A stretch of 6,499 bases of DNA from Clostridia bacterium (GTDB taxonomy: Bacteria; Bacillota; Clostridia; Oscillospirales; CAG-272). Positions 1 to 6,357 of the stretch are shown piece after piece. The stretch is taken from the NCBI GenBank assembly GCA_900753295.1, contig CAADYQ010000071.1, positions 1 through 6,499 on the forward strand, in the 5' to 3' direction. A model generated the notes under the pieces. It searched no databases and was not told where the DNA came from. It saw only the letters and a list, made by a program, of their open reading frames with translations. Position 1 is the first letter of the stretch. Every line of letters begins with the position of its first letter. Both the position numbers and the translations under genes were made by a program.

Positions 1-671
1 CGTGTCGTGTAGTGGATATGTGTGATATCCCGGATACCCGCCGAGGCGGCTACGCGCGCCGCGCGGAAAATGTGATAGTCGTTTGTGACAAATGCCGCGT
101 GCCAGCCGCCGGGAAAGCGCTCGTCAAGCAAAGCCTTTGAATTCACAAAATTTTCGTAGGTGCTCGTTGAGGAGTCCTCGCGGATTATCCTTTCGGGCGC
201 GATGCCGTGATCTGTGAGGTATATTTCCATAGCCTCCGCTTCGGTGATGTCCTCCTGCGGACCCTGACCGCCGCTTACCACTGCAATTGTGTGCGGGTTG
301 GCTTCAAGATATTTTATCGCGGCGTCCAGCCTGCCGCGCAGGGCGCGGCTCGGAGTCCTGCCGTGCACCCCGGCGCCGAGAACTATGATAGCATTCTCAT
401 TGCCATCGGCGGTATCGCAGTGTCCGTATATCATAAGAAACGATGAGAAAACAAAAAAGACAGCGAGCGCGGCGAAAAATAAAATGCGTATCCAGCGCGG
501 GAGCGCAAAGGCGTGCCGCGAGAAAATTCCTATCGCAAGCAGCAGAACGCCGAGAAGGACTGTCATTATAACACCGGCATTGATGTTGGATGTAAACGAA
601 ATGCATAGTCCGAGCACGGTCACAGCCGCGCCGAGAATAATGAAAATATATTTTGCCGTTTTTTGCTTCAT
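1..671 (-). CDS. DUF218/YdcF-family membrane protein, partial (3' end off the left edge)
   Basis: The frame stays open from an ATG at 671 to the left edge: 223 complete codons, C-terminus missing. Three hydrophobic segments lie at about residues 7-27, 34-50 and 61-82, followed by a soluble domain from about residue 92. That domain has the marks of the DUF218 (YdcF/SanA/ElyC-like) family: a first beta strand AIIVLGAGVHGRTPS, then VVSGGQG (131-137), a following acidic EAEAM segment, an EDSSTSTYEN stretch (165-174) and TNDYHIFRA (196-204). Members are envelope-associated in several bacteria, but their substrate and reaction are unsettled, so no precise function is offered. The start is supported by GGAGG at 677-681, five bases upstream, and by a promoter at 698-726. 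The gene lies 91 bases downstream of the sigma-cassette lipoprotein and is probably transcribed separately. The family call is firm; the extent of the C-terminus is not visible. Confidence 0.88.
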   Translation of the reverse strand, partial: MKQKTAKYIFIILGAAVTVLGLCISFTSNINAGVIMTVLLGVLLLAIGIFSRHAFALPRWIRILFFAALAVFFVFSSFLMIYGHCDTADGNENAIIVLGAGVHGRTPSRALRGRLDAAIKYLEANPHTIAVVSGGQGPQEDITEAEAMEIYLTDHGIAPERIIREDSSTSTYENFVNSKALLDERFPGGWHAAFVTNDYHIFRAARVAASAGIRDITHIHYTT

Positions 672-697
672 ACGCGCCTCCGTTGTTTTGTAATAGA

Positions 698-726
698 ATT
701 ATACCACGCACGGCGGTGTTTGTAAA
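698..726 (-). promoter_or_regulatory. Sigma-A-type promoter of the DUF218 gene
   Basis: On the minus strand the -35 box is TTTACA (726-721, five of six consensus bases), the spacer is exactly 17 bases, and the -10 box is a perfect TATAAT (703-698). Transcription would begin near 691, giving a leader of about 20 bases that contains the GGAGG ribosome binding site. The promoter lies inside a long inverted repeat (699-744), so it may be controlled by a protein binding that dyad. Confidence 0.75.
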
Positions 727-744
727 GAGCCGTGCGCGGTATAA
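699..744. repeat. 16-bp imperfect inverted repeat overlapping a promoter (operator or terminator)
   Basis: The arms at 699-714 and 729-744 are complementary at 15 of 16 positions; the one exception (706 against 737) becomes a G-U pair in minus-strand RNA. The loop is 14 bases (715-728). The right arm begins 18 bases after the stop codon of the lipoprotein gene, where a terminator would be expected, but in that direction the stem is followed by TTCTATTAC, a poor U-tract. The left arm covers most of the -10 box of the DUF218 gene and the loop holds its -35 box. It could be a weak intrinsic terminator, an operator, or both. Confidence 0.7.
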
Positions 745-762
745 AGCTTATCCGTGCAAAAA

Positions 763-1746
763 TCAGTCGGGTACCGAAAGGTTTTTGAAAATGCCGGTTA
801 TCCGGCTGCATTCATCGGCTTTGCCCATTACGCCGAGAACATAGCACCCGTTTGTTTCGACCTTTACAGTTTCCGCGCCCATGCATATCCATTTCATCGG
901 GTCGAGTCCCGCAGCCATCTCATCGGCAATGGTCCTGACATCCTTTGCGTCCTTTACCTTTACAAGAACGATCGAAAAACCGCCGCCAATGGCATATTCG
1001 CACGCCGCGGCGTCATTTTCTACAAGTGAGACATTGTTTTTGATGCCGGAGAAGTAAAATGAACGTTCGCCCGACATTTCAAAAGCCATAACGATGGTGC
1101 TGTAAAGTCCGGCATCCATGCGCAGTCTCTTGAGTATGCTTTTTACGCTTTCGGGCGCATTCGGATCGTAGGTGTCCTTAAGGCTTTCTTGGCAGATCAC
1201 AAAGAAGACGTATTTTCCTGCGGCGCCTGCTTTGCAAACGGCGCCTGCGGCATTTTCACCGAGACTTGCTATGTCGGCGTTTTCAAGGAGCGTGTCGGCA
1301 AAGGCTTGCGGATCGGCGCTGTCCGCAAGCTCAAATATGTTGCAGACGAATGTTCCTCCCCCCGAGTCGATGAGGGATGACGAGACGGCATAGTCCGGAA
1401 GTTTGAAGTCGCTTTTGAAGCCCATGAAGAACGGTTCGTATGCGGTAGGACGTTTTTCCGTATATATTTCAAGATCAAGCGCGTCAAGGTAGGGATGAAG
1501 CGCAAATGTGTTTGCAAGCTTTTCGAGCGAAGCATCGGGGGTTGCTTCGACCACCAGTCTGAAGCGGCGGAAAAGCTCATCCGGAACGCTGAGGGCGGTA
1601 TCCGGGGCATTCGGGTCGGCAGGGGCTGTGGATTCCTCCGGAGTGGTGGCGGCAGGCGTAGTCGTTCCATCCTTTCTGCAGGCGCAGAGAAGGGAAGCAA
1701 TGGTCGCAAGCGCAAGTATCAATGATACGATCTTTATGTTTTTCAT
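763..1746 (-). CDS. Lipoprotein of unknown function in an ECF sigma cassette (possible DUF4358-like halves)
   Basis: The product has 327 residues. Residues 1-22 form a signal peptide (MKNIKIVSLILALATIASLL, then CA) ending in an LCAC lipobox, so Cys23 is the likely lipidated residue, anchoring the protein to the outer face of the membrane. A Thr/Pro/Ala-rich linker follows to about residue 52. The remainder has two segments with a similar plan, about 113-187 and 229-323: YAVSSS and YAIGGG, an IFELADSAD or VKVKDAKD acidic strand-turn, a helix, then GKYVFFVI or GCYVLGVM. This resembles the DUF4358 pattern of clostridial lipoproteins as I remember it, but I cannot confirm the match. The ATG at 1746 follows an AGAGGA site and starts 21 bases after the preceding gene, so the two are co-transcribed. 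By context it may be a sensor accessory or a target of the sigma pathway. The lipoprotein call is strong; its function is unknown. Confidence 0.85.
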   Translation of the reverse strand: MKNIKIVSLILALATIASLLCACRKDGTTTPAATTPEESTAPADPNAPDTALSVPDELFRRFRLVVEATPDASLEKLANTFALHPYLDALDLEIYTEKRPTAYEPFFMGFKSDFKLPDYAVSSSLIDSGGGTFVCNIFELADSADPQAFADTLLENADIASLGENAAGAVCKAGAAGKYVFFVICQESLKDTYDPNAPESVKSILKRLRMDAGLYSTIVMAFEMSGERSFYFSGIKNNVSLVENDAAACEYAIGGGFSIVLVKVKDAKDVRTIADEMAAGLDPMKWICMGAETVKVETNGCYVLGVMGKADECSRITGIFKNLSVPD

Positions 1747-1767
1747 TTTTTATCTTCCTCTTTTCAG

Positions 1768-2667
1768 TCAGTTTTCACCGGCTACAAGCTCGCAGCCGTT
1801 AAAATTTTGGGCTATATACCTTGCAAGACTGCGAGCGCGCAGCTTGCCTATATTGAATGCAGTGCGAACGCCCGGAAGCATGACCGTAACGAGCCCTTCC
1901 GCGGTTATCCGGAATACTGCTTTTTGGTTTCCGAGCGCCGACAGCCCGACGGATATGATGAGCATTGCGTCGGGAACGGTCCCGTCGGCAAGCATTTTTG
2001 TGTCGGTGTCCGAAAACAGCCTCTTAAGCACCTCTGTCCCGTCTGTAACTTCAAATTCTGCGGTATGCTGCGCCCCGTCCGCACCCTTGTAAAGATAGTA
2101 GGCAGACGTGACGAACAGCGCGGGTGTGCGGTCAAGTCCTGTGTCGCGCAAAAGCCCGCCGAGTGTTGCGGGTGCATAACTGGCATTTATATACAGTGCG
2201 GCATTGGCGTCGCCGTCGCGACGCAAGGCAACGGCATAATCGGAGGAATAGCCGTTTATTCTGTATATCCCGATCTCCTCGCCGCTTTCAGAGAGCGCGG
2301 TGTCAAGGCGGTTTCCTATCGCATCCGTTGACGTTGGCTCCGTCTGACCAAGATAATAGCTGCTGCGGTATTTCACACCGGGGCAATCAAAAACTATCGC
2401 GGGAGCTGTCACGGCGGATATGCCTATGGTGTCGGTGATTGTCGAAAAAACGGTTTTTTTCTGCTCCAGTCTGCCTTCAATGTCGGGTAGGCGGAGCGCC
2501 GCACCGTAAAGCGCTCCGCCAATGATCCCCACGATCACAGCGAAGCATGCTGCCGCGGCTATCCATCCGCGCCGCGTGCGGTGCCTGCGGAAACGTTCCG
2601 GCATTGCCTCCGAAATGAAGCTGTCTCCTATGCCTGATATCAGGTTCCGTGCTTCATCGCTTTTCAT
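1768..2667 (-). CDS. Single-pass membrane protein, probable anti-sigma factor for the adjacent ECF sigma
   Basis: The product has 299 residues: a short basic cytoplasmic N-terminus (1-34, ending RFRRHRTRRGW), one membrane segment at about 35-58, and an extracytoplasmic domain of about 240 residues that I do not recognise. The N-terminal stretch LISGIGDSFISEA resembles the conserved start (I..I.D..I.EA before a basic patch and membrane helix) seen in proteins encoded beside this class of clostridial ECF sigma factor. No HxxxCxxC zinc anti-sigma motif is present. The ATG overlaps the sigma stop as ATGA (2664-2667), with AAGGAGG ten bases upstream (2678-2684), implying translational coupling and matched levels of the two proteins. 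The inferred job is to sequester sigma at the membrane and release it on an outside signal. The role comes from gene order and topology; the outer domain could instead sense or bind a ligand. Confidence 0.78.
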   Translation of the reverse strand: MKSDEARNLISGIGDSFISEAMPERFRRHRTRRGWIAAAACFAVIVGIIGGALYGAALRLPDIEGRLEQKKTVFSTITDTIGISAVTAPAIVFDCPGVKYRSSYYLGQTEPTSTDAIGNRLDTALSESGEEIGIYRINGYSSDYAVALRRDGDANAALYINASYAPATLGGLLRDTGLDRTPALFVTSAYYLYKGADGAQHTAEFEVTDGTEVLKRLFSDTDTKMLADGTVPDAMLIISVGLSALGNQKAVFRITAEGLVTVMLPGVRTAFNIGKLRARSLARYIAQNFNGCELVAGEN

Positions 2668-3218
2668 ACATCGATCCCCTCCTTTTTGAGAAATTCTTTA
2701 AGCTCCGCACGCGTGCGGTAGAGGGAGACCCTTACGCTTCCCTCGCTCATGCCGATATCGCGTGCGATGTCGCGCACAGGTGACATATACCAGTAGCGCT
2801 GTACGAATATTATCCGTGTCCGTTTGGGGAGCCTGCCGAGAAAGCGGTCAAGTGCATCCCGTATGCAGTAACTGTTGGCGGGGGAGTCGATCTCCCCGAG
2901 GGACGCTGCAAGCTCGTCGGATATCTGCTCCGTTTCGCCAAAGCCGCGCTTAGCGGCTTTGCGTCGGCGCAGCATGTCTATCGATGTGTTTCGCACTATC
3001 CTGCCGAGATACGCCGGCAGGTCGTCCGGTCTGGCGGGCGGTATGCTCTGCCACAGGGAAAGATACGCATCGTTAACGCACTCCTCGGCATCCTCGCGGT
3101 CACCGAGAATATTTTCCGCTATATACATACAGTATTTTTCATATTTTTTCTGCGTTTCGGCAACGGCGGCTTCGGAGCGCTCCCAAAACATGTCGATTAT
3201 CTGTCCGTCCCGCTTCAC
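2664..3218 (-). CDS. ECF-type RNA polymerase sigma factor
   Basis: The product has 184 residues from the chosen start. Sigma region 2 spans about residues 22-87 (core AENILGDREDAEECVNDAYL, then LPAYLGRIVRNTSIDMLRRR, the part that melts and reads the -10 box). Region 4 spans about 119-179, with a helix-turn-helix near 150-170 (DIARDIGMSEGSVRVSLYRT) that would read the -35 box. The linker is short and there is no region 1 or 3, as in ECF sigmas. The IIDMFWERSE start and RYWYMSPVRDIA are typical of a large clostridial ECF group. No ATG lies near the N-terminus. A GTG at 3227 sits directly against the Shine-Dalgarno, whereas the GTG at 3218 has AGGAG (3227-3231) eight bases upstream and is preferred. 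The gene is followed with a 4-base overlap by its probable anti-sigma partner. Its target promoters are unknown. Confidence 0.93.
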   Translation of the reverse strand: MKRDGQIIDMFWERSEAAVAETQKKYEKYCMYIAENILGDREDAEECVNDAYLSLWQSIPPARPDDLPAYLGRIVRNTSIDMLRRRKAAKRGFGETEQISDELAASLGEIDSPANSYCIRDALDRFLGRLPKRTRIIFVQRYWYMSPVRDIARDIGMSEGSVRVSLYRTRAELKEFLKKEGIDV

Positions 3219-3244
3219 ACACTTCACTCCTCTCGTGATATCTG

Positions 3245-3273
3245 ATAATGCCCTTCATAACACTAAGTCGCAA
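3245..3273 (-). promoter_or_regulatory. Candidate promoter of the sigma operon
   Basis: On the minus strand TTGCGA (3273-3268) and CATTAT (3250-3245) each match the sigma-A consensus at four of six bases and are separated by 17 bases. Transcription would start about 20 bases before the sigma gene's start codon. The -35 box begins in the T-run of the upstream terminator. The match is moderate. An alternative ECF-like pair (TGTAACA, 16 bases, CGACT) overlaps the same stretch, so autoregulation cannot be excluded. Confidence 0.45.
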
Positions 3274-3310
3274 AAAGACACACGAATGTTACATGCCGTG
3301 TGCCTTTTTT
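3272..3310 (-). terminator. Rho-independent terminator after glycerate kinase (symmetrical on both strands)
   Basis: On the minus strand an A-run leads into GGCACACG, a 12-base loop, then CGTGTGTC followed by TTTTT. The eight-pair GC-containing stem (3277-3284 with 3297-3304, one G-U) extends through A-T pairs. It begins within ten bases of the glycerate kinase stop codon. Because A-runs and T-runs flank both sides, it would also work in the plus direction. It separates the glycerate kinase transcript from the sigma operon 50 bases downstream. Confidence 0.8.
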
Positions 3311-3318
3311 CAAGAAAA

Positions 3319-4434
3319 TCAGTTAAAAAACTCTGTTACGGCGCGTGCGGCGACCGCGCGGAGCAACACACCGGCGTTTTTCTTTGCGTGATCCGCATCG
3401 GGCGCGACGTCTGTGAGGGCGTACATCTTGCGTATCCCCAGCCCGTGCATTGCGTCCGCGCCGCTCCCGAGCTGTCCCGCTATTGCTATCACGGGGACCC
3501 CGTGCGCGGCTGCACGCGCCGCAACTCCGCTTATCGCCTTTCCGCACGCGCTCTGGGCGTCAATGCGTCCCTCGCCCGTAATGACGAGCGCGGCTCCCTT
3601 GAGCGCCGTGTCCATGCCGGCGGCATCGAGTACCGCGTCAATGCCGGAAAGTATCCGCGCATCGTATATCGCAACAAGCGGGGCGGGAATGCCGCCTCCG
3701 GCTCCCGTGCCGGGGACCCTGCTCACGTCACGCGCGACATCCGCAAGCCGCGCGGCATAGTTTACCATGCCCGCCTCAAGACTGCGCAGCATTTCGCCGT
3801 CAGCTCCCTTTTGCGGACCGTAAACATATGTCGCTCCGTTTTCGCCGACAAGAGGATTGTTCACATCGCAGGCAATGGTCAGCTGTGTGTCGGAAAGCCG
3901 CGGGTCAAGTCCGGAAATATCGATGCGCACAATGTCGGCGAGATCGCACGCGCGTATGCCGTTCATACGTCCCGATCTCCCGTAAAATACTGCGCCGAGC
4001 GTTTCGAGCATTCCCGCGCCGCCGTCATTGCAGCCCGTTCCGCCGACGGTAAGCATTATCCTGCGGAAGCCGCGGTCAAGCGCGGCGCGTATGAGGACGC
4101 CGACGCCTTTGGTCGTGGACAGAGCGGGGGAGCGTTCCTCCTCCGGCACGGTGCCCAGTCCCACCGCCGAGGCGGATTCTATCACCGCGGTGTCGCAAAG
4201 CCGTCCGAATTCCGCAGTCGCCGGATCGCCGCGCGTGTTGAATGCGGAAACGTATACGCGCGCCTCGGCGGGAACGAGCGCATCAAGCGTTCCCTCGCCG
4301 CCGTCCGCTATCGGGAGCGTGACTGTAAGCACGTCATCCAATGCATCACGTATGCCCATGGCTATTGCATTTGCCGCATCTGCCGCACTGATACTGCCCT
4401 TGAACGAATCGGGCGCTATTACGATCTTTTTCAT
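3319..4434 (-). CDS. glxK: Glycerate kinase (GlxK/GarK family, PF02595 type)
   Basis: This cytoplasmic enzyme uses ATP to phosphorylate D-glycerate, in this family usually to 2-phosphoglycerate, passing it to enolase and pyruvate. The product has 371 residues, close to the family norm of about 375-380. Family motifs appear in order: MKKIVIAPDSFKGS (1-14), DGGEGT (44-49), GGTGCNDGGAGM (131-142), CDVNNPL (189-195), YGPQKGA (205-211), PGTGAGGG (241-248) and TGEGRIDAQSACGK (286-299). The glycine loop at 241-250 reads PGTGAGGGIP, where many relatives have something closer to PGAGAAGGLG. The ATG at 4434 gives the canonical N-terminus and has GGAGG ten bases upstream (4445-4449); the frame extends to a TTG at 4464 without support. 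It is a single-gene unit with its own promoter (4474-4502) and terminator (3272-3310). The symbol could equally be garK. The family call is secure; the 2- versus 3-phosphoglycerate product is inferred. Confidence 0.95.
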   Translation of the reverse strand: MKKIVIAPDSFKGSISAADAANAIAMGIRDALDDVLTVTLPIADGGEGTLDALVPAEARVYVSAFNTRGDPATAEFGRLCDTAVIESASAVGLGTVPEEERSPALSTTKGVGVLIRAALDRGFRRIMLTVGGTGCNDGGAGMLETLGAVFYGRSGRMNGIRACDLADIVRIDISGLDPRLSDTQLTIACDVNNPLVGENGATYVYGPQKGADGEMLRSLEAGMVNYAARLADVARDVSRVPGTGAGGGIPAPLVAIYDARILSGIDAVLDAAGMDTALKGAALVITGEGRIDAQSACGKAISGVAARAAAHGVPVIAIAGQLGSGADAMHGLGIRKMYALTDVAPDADHAKKNAGVLLRAVAARAVTEFFN

Positions 4435-4473
4435 TTTTGCGCATCCTCCGGAAAGCCGCTTCAATATAATAAT

Positions 4474-4502
4474 AGTATATCACACGGCAATGCATCTTTC
4501 AA
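4474..4502 (-). promoter_or_regulatory. Sigma-A-type promoter of glycerate kinase
   Basis: On the minus strand TTGAAA (4502-4497) and TATACT (4479-4474) each match consensus at five of six bases, with a 17-base spacer. Transcription would begin near 4467, leaving a leader of about 33 bases containing the GGAGG site. Other AT-rich hexamers just downstream (TATTAT, TATATT) could also act as -10 boxes, but their spacing to a -35 is poorer. Confidence 0.7.
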
Positions 4503-4793
4503 TACCCGCGGGGGCTTTTCCGTATATCCGCCGGGACCCGGACGTTATAAATTCTTCGGCAAATTGCAGAATCTGTTTTTTAAGGTGCGCCGTCGCGCAT
4601 TGACCGTGAATGCACTCGCAGAGGCGATTTTTTCGACATCCTTTATGATGACAGAAATTGCCGGAATGCTTTTTTGTGCAATATCACATTGTTTTGGTAC
4701 ATAAATTATCAAACAGAAAAAGGAATATAAGGAGTGAAAAACTTTAGATAAATATTATTTTATAAGAATCTTACTCAAAATCTCGCGACTGTA
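4503..4793. other. Gene-free divergent intergenic region
   Basis: About 290 bases separate the two divergent promoters. The left part (to about 4630) is GC-mixed with small palindromes such as CCCGCGGG (4505-4512) and CCGGGACCCGG near 4530-4540. The right part (from about 4680) is AT-rich. I found no open frame with a credible ribosome binding site and product. A Shine-Dalgarno-like AAGGAG at about 4729-4734 leads only into a five-codon frame, GTG to TAA at 4734-4751. Two T-runs (4576-4581, 4628-4633) follow weak 4-5 bp hairpins. No riboswitch or catabolite-repression site was recognised. Confidence 0.5.
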
Positions 4794-4822
4794 TTGTCAT
4801 GCGCGCGTATTTATGATATATA
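4794..4822 (+). promoter_or_regulatory. Extended -10 promoter of the solute-binding protein gene
   Basis: TTGTCA (4794-4799, five of six consensus bases) is followed after 17 bases by TATATA (4817-4822). The -10 box is preceded by TGA at 4814-4816, the TGn extension that strengthens weak -10 boxes. Transcription would begin near 4829, giving a leader of about 47 bases before the ATG. The surrounding TATATATATA run offers alternative -10 registers. Confidence 0.6.
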
Positions 4823-4875
4823 TATAGCAACACATTACTGTGAAATCCCAACACATGAAAAGGAAGGTCCCCACA

Positions 4876-6357
4876 ATGAAGAACATCAGAAAAACACTTG
4901 CGGCATTGCTCGTGATTGCAATGCTGATCCTCCCGCTCGCTGCCTGCAAGGATAACGGCAACGAAGGTCCGCAGACAAGCGGAAATGTTGCTGTCACAAC
5001 GACGCCGCAGACGTCCGTTGAGACCGAGGGGTACGATCCCGAGGGACGTAAATATGACGGATACACCTACCGCATACTCCGCTATGACTCCGAAAAGCAG
5101 GGCGGTTGGGTAGGCAGACCCAATGATATCTTCAATGAGGACCACACTGCTGGCATCCTTGAAGAAGCCGTTTACAGACGCAATAAGCTCGTTGAGGAGC
5201 AGCTCGGCGTGACTATCGAGCTGTTTACCTCGCATAAGACATTTGTGGACGATGTCGGCAAATCGGCAGCCGATCCTTCCGCCGCATACGATCTTTTGCT
5301 CCCGCGCCTCAACGATGTTGCAAAGCTACTTACGAACGACTACATCCGCGACTGGAAGGAACTTGAACTTGACACTACATATTCGTGGTGGGATAAAAAC
5401 TCCATCGATACATTCACCATGGCGGGCAGAGTTTTTGCCATGAGCTCCGATCTTACATTCGTCGATAAGCTTTCGAGCCTTGCCGTCATAGTCAACCAGG
5501 CAAACGCCGAAAAGCTCCAACTTCAGAGTCTTATCCCTCTTGTTCAGAAGCATGAATGGACCGTTGACAAAATGCTTGAGCTTGCCAACTACGCCACCAC
5601 CGAGATCAGCGGCGTAAAGGGACTTTACACTCAGAACGACAACTCATATTACTTTCTCCACTCCGCGGGCATCGAGACGGTCACTATCGAGGATGATAAG
5701 CTCGTGTGCGACCTCAACAATGACCGTGCCATAACCGTTCTGCAGAAGGCATATGCGGCGCTCAATGCCGAGTATTGCCGCAACCGTCAGTACGATAACG
5801 GCAGCACGACCTCGACATCCGACTTTGTTCAGGGCTTTGTGCAGCAGGAGGGCGGAGGACTTTTCATGCTCCGTTCGGTAGAGAGCTTTTATGAGATAGT
5901 CAAGCACACGACCGACTATGTCGTTCTCCCCATGCCAATCTATGATGACAACGTAAAGGAATACTGCTCCTCGGTCAACGGTTATACCGCAGTTGCTCTC
6001 TGCCTGCCAAAGACGTGCTCCAGAGATACCGACGACAGAACGACCGATGTCATTCAGCTCCTCAGCATGTATTCCAACCGCGAGGTCATGCCCAAGCTGT
6101 ACAATGTCGTTCTCGGCACACGTTTTGCCGGATCCGCAGATAACTCCGAAATGCTCAGACTGATATTCAGCAACCGCCTCTATGACCGCGGTCTGTACTG
6201 GAGCGCCGGTATACGCAACACCGTTATCATAACCAAGGGCGCGATCGCCAATGCCGAAAGCACTGTTGCATCCACTATAACAAAAAATCTTAATTCCATA
6301 AACGGAGCGCTGGCGAATATTTACGACAAGGCTCTTACCTATTCCTTCGACAAATAA
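4876..6357 (+). CDS. Lipoprotein extracellular solute-binding protein (ABC importer type)
   Basis: The product has 493 residues. A classic lipoprotein signal peptide (MKNIRKTLAALLVIAMLILP) ends in an LAAC lipobox with Cys24 as the lipidation site. A Thr/Ser-rich spacer to about residue 50 leads into a large globular domain (about 55-493). Segments such as DGYTYRILRYDS, NKLVEEQLGVTIEL, AYDLLLPRLNDVAKLL and the late VVLPMPIYDDN resemble carbohydrate-type solute-binding proteins of clostridia, although overall divergence is high and the ligand cannot be read. It would capture a nutrient outside the cell and deliver it to a permease; no permease or ATPase is in the window. The ATG at 4876 is preferred over frame-extending GTG 4840 and ATG 4855 because AGGAAGG (4861-4867) lies eight bases upstream and the signal peptide begins there. 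Tandem TAA stops end the gene, and another gene follows after 16 bases. A role as a signalling or glycan-binding lipoprotein without transport is possible. Confidence 0.85.
   Translation: MKNIRKTLAALLVIAMLILPLAACKDNGNEGPQTSGNVAVTTTPQTSVETEGYDPEGRKYDGYTYRILRYDSEKQGGWVGRPNDIFNEDHTAGILEEAVYRRNKLVEEQLGVTIELFTSHKTFVDDVGKSAADPSAAYDLLLPRLNDVAKLLTNDYIRDWKELELDTTYSWWDKNSIDTFTMAGRVFAMSSDLTFVDKLSSLAVIVNQANAEKLQLQSLIPLVQKHEWTVDKMLELANYATTEISGVKGLYTQNDNSYYFLHSAGIETVTIEDDKLVCDLNNDRAITVLQKAYAALNAEYCRNRQYDNGSTTSTSDFVQGFVQQEGGGLFMLRSVESFYEIVKHTTDYVVLPMPIYDDNVKEYCSSVNGYTAVALCLPKTCSRDTDDRTTDVIQLLSMYSNREVMPKLYNVVLGTRFAGSADNSEMLRLIFSNRLYDRGLYWSAGIRNTVIITKGAIANAESTVASTITKNLNSINGALANIYDKALTYSFDK

Noticed and set aside
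207..711. Several short frames on both strands across the left end
   Set aside because: All overlap the DUF218 gene, whose conserved motifs, ribosome binding site and promoter identify the true frame.
4551..4581. Possible plus-strand terminator (ATTCT/AGAAT stem followed by six T)
   Set aside because: The stem is only five AT-rich pairs with a gap before the T-run, and no plus-strand gene lies upstream to need it.
4616..4633. Possible plus-strand terminator (TCGC-AGAG-GCGA then six T)
   Set aside because: A four-pair stem is too weak to call, and there is no upstream plus-strand transcript.
2875..4704. A 609-codon plus-strand open frame
   Set aside because: It runs antisense through the sigma gene, the terminator and the whole glycerate kinase gene, has no ribosome binding site, and its translation is Arg/Cys/His-rich with no recognisable domain. 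The opposite strand carries two clear protein families, so this is a base-composition shadow.
4647..4704. Small plus-strand frame starting MMTEIAGMLF and ending at 4704
   Set aside because: There is no ribosome binding site before the ATGs, it is only 19 codons long, and it shows no similarity I can recognise.
4503..4875. Riboswitch or catabolite-repression (cre) site in the divergent region
   Set aside because: No known aptamer core and no good match to the cre consensus was seen on either strand.
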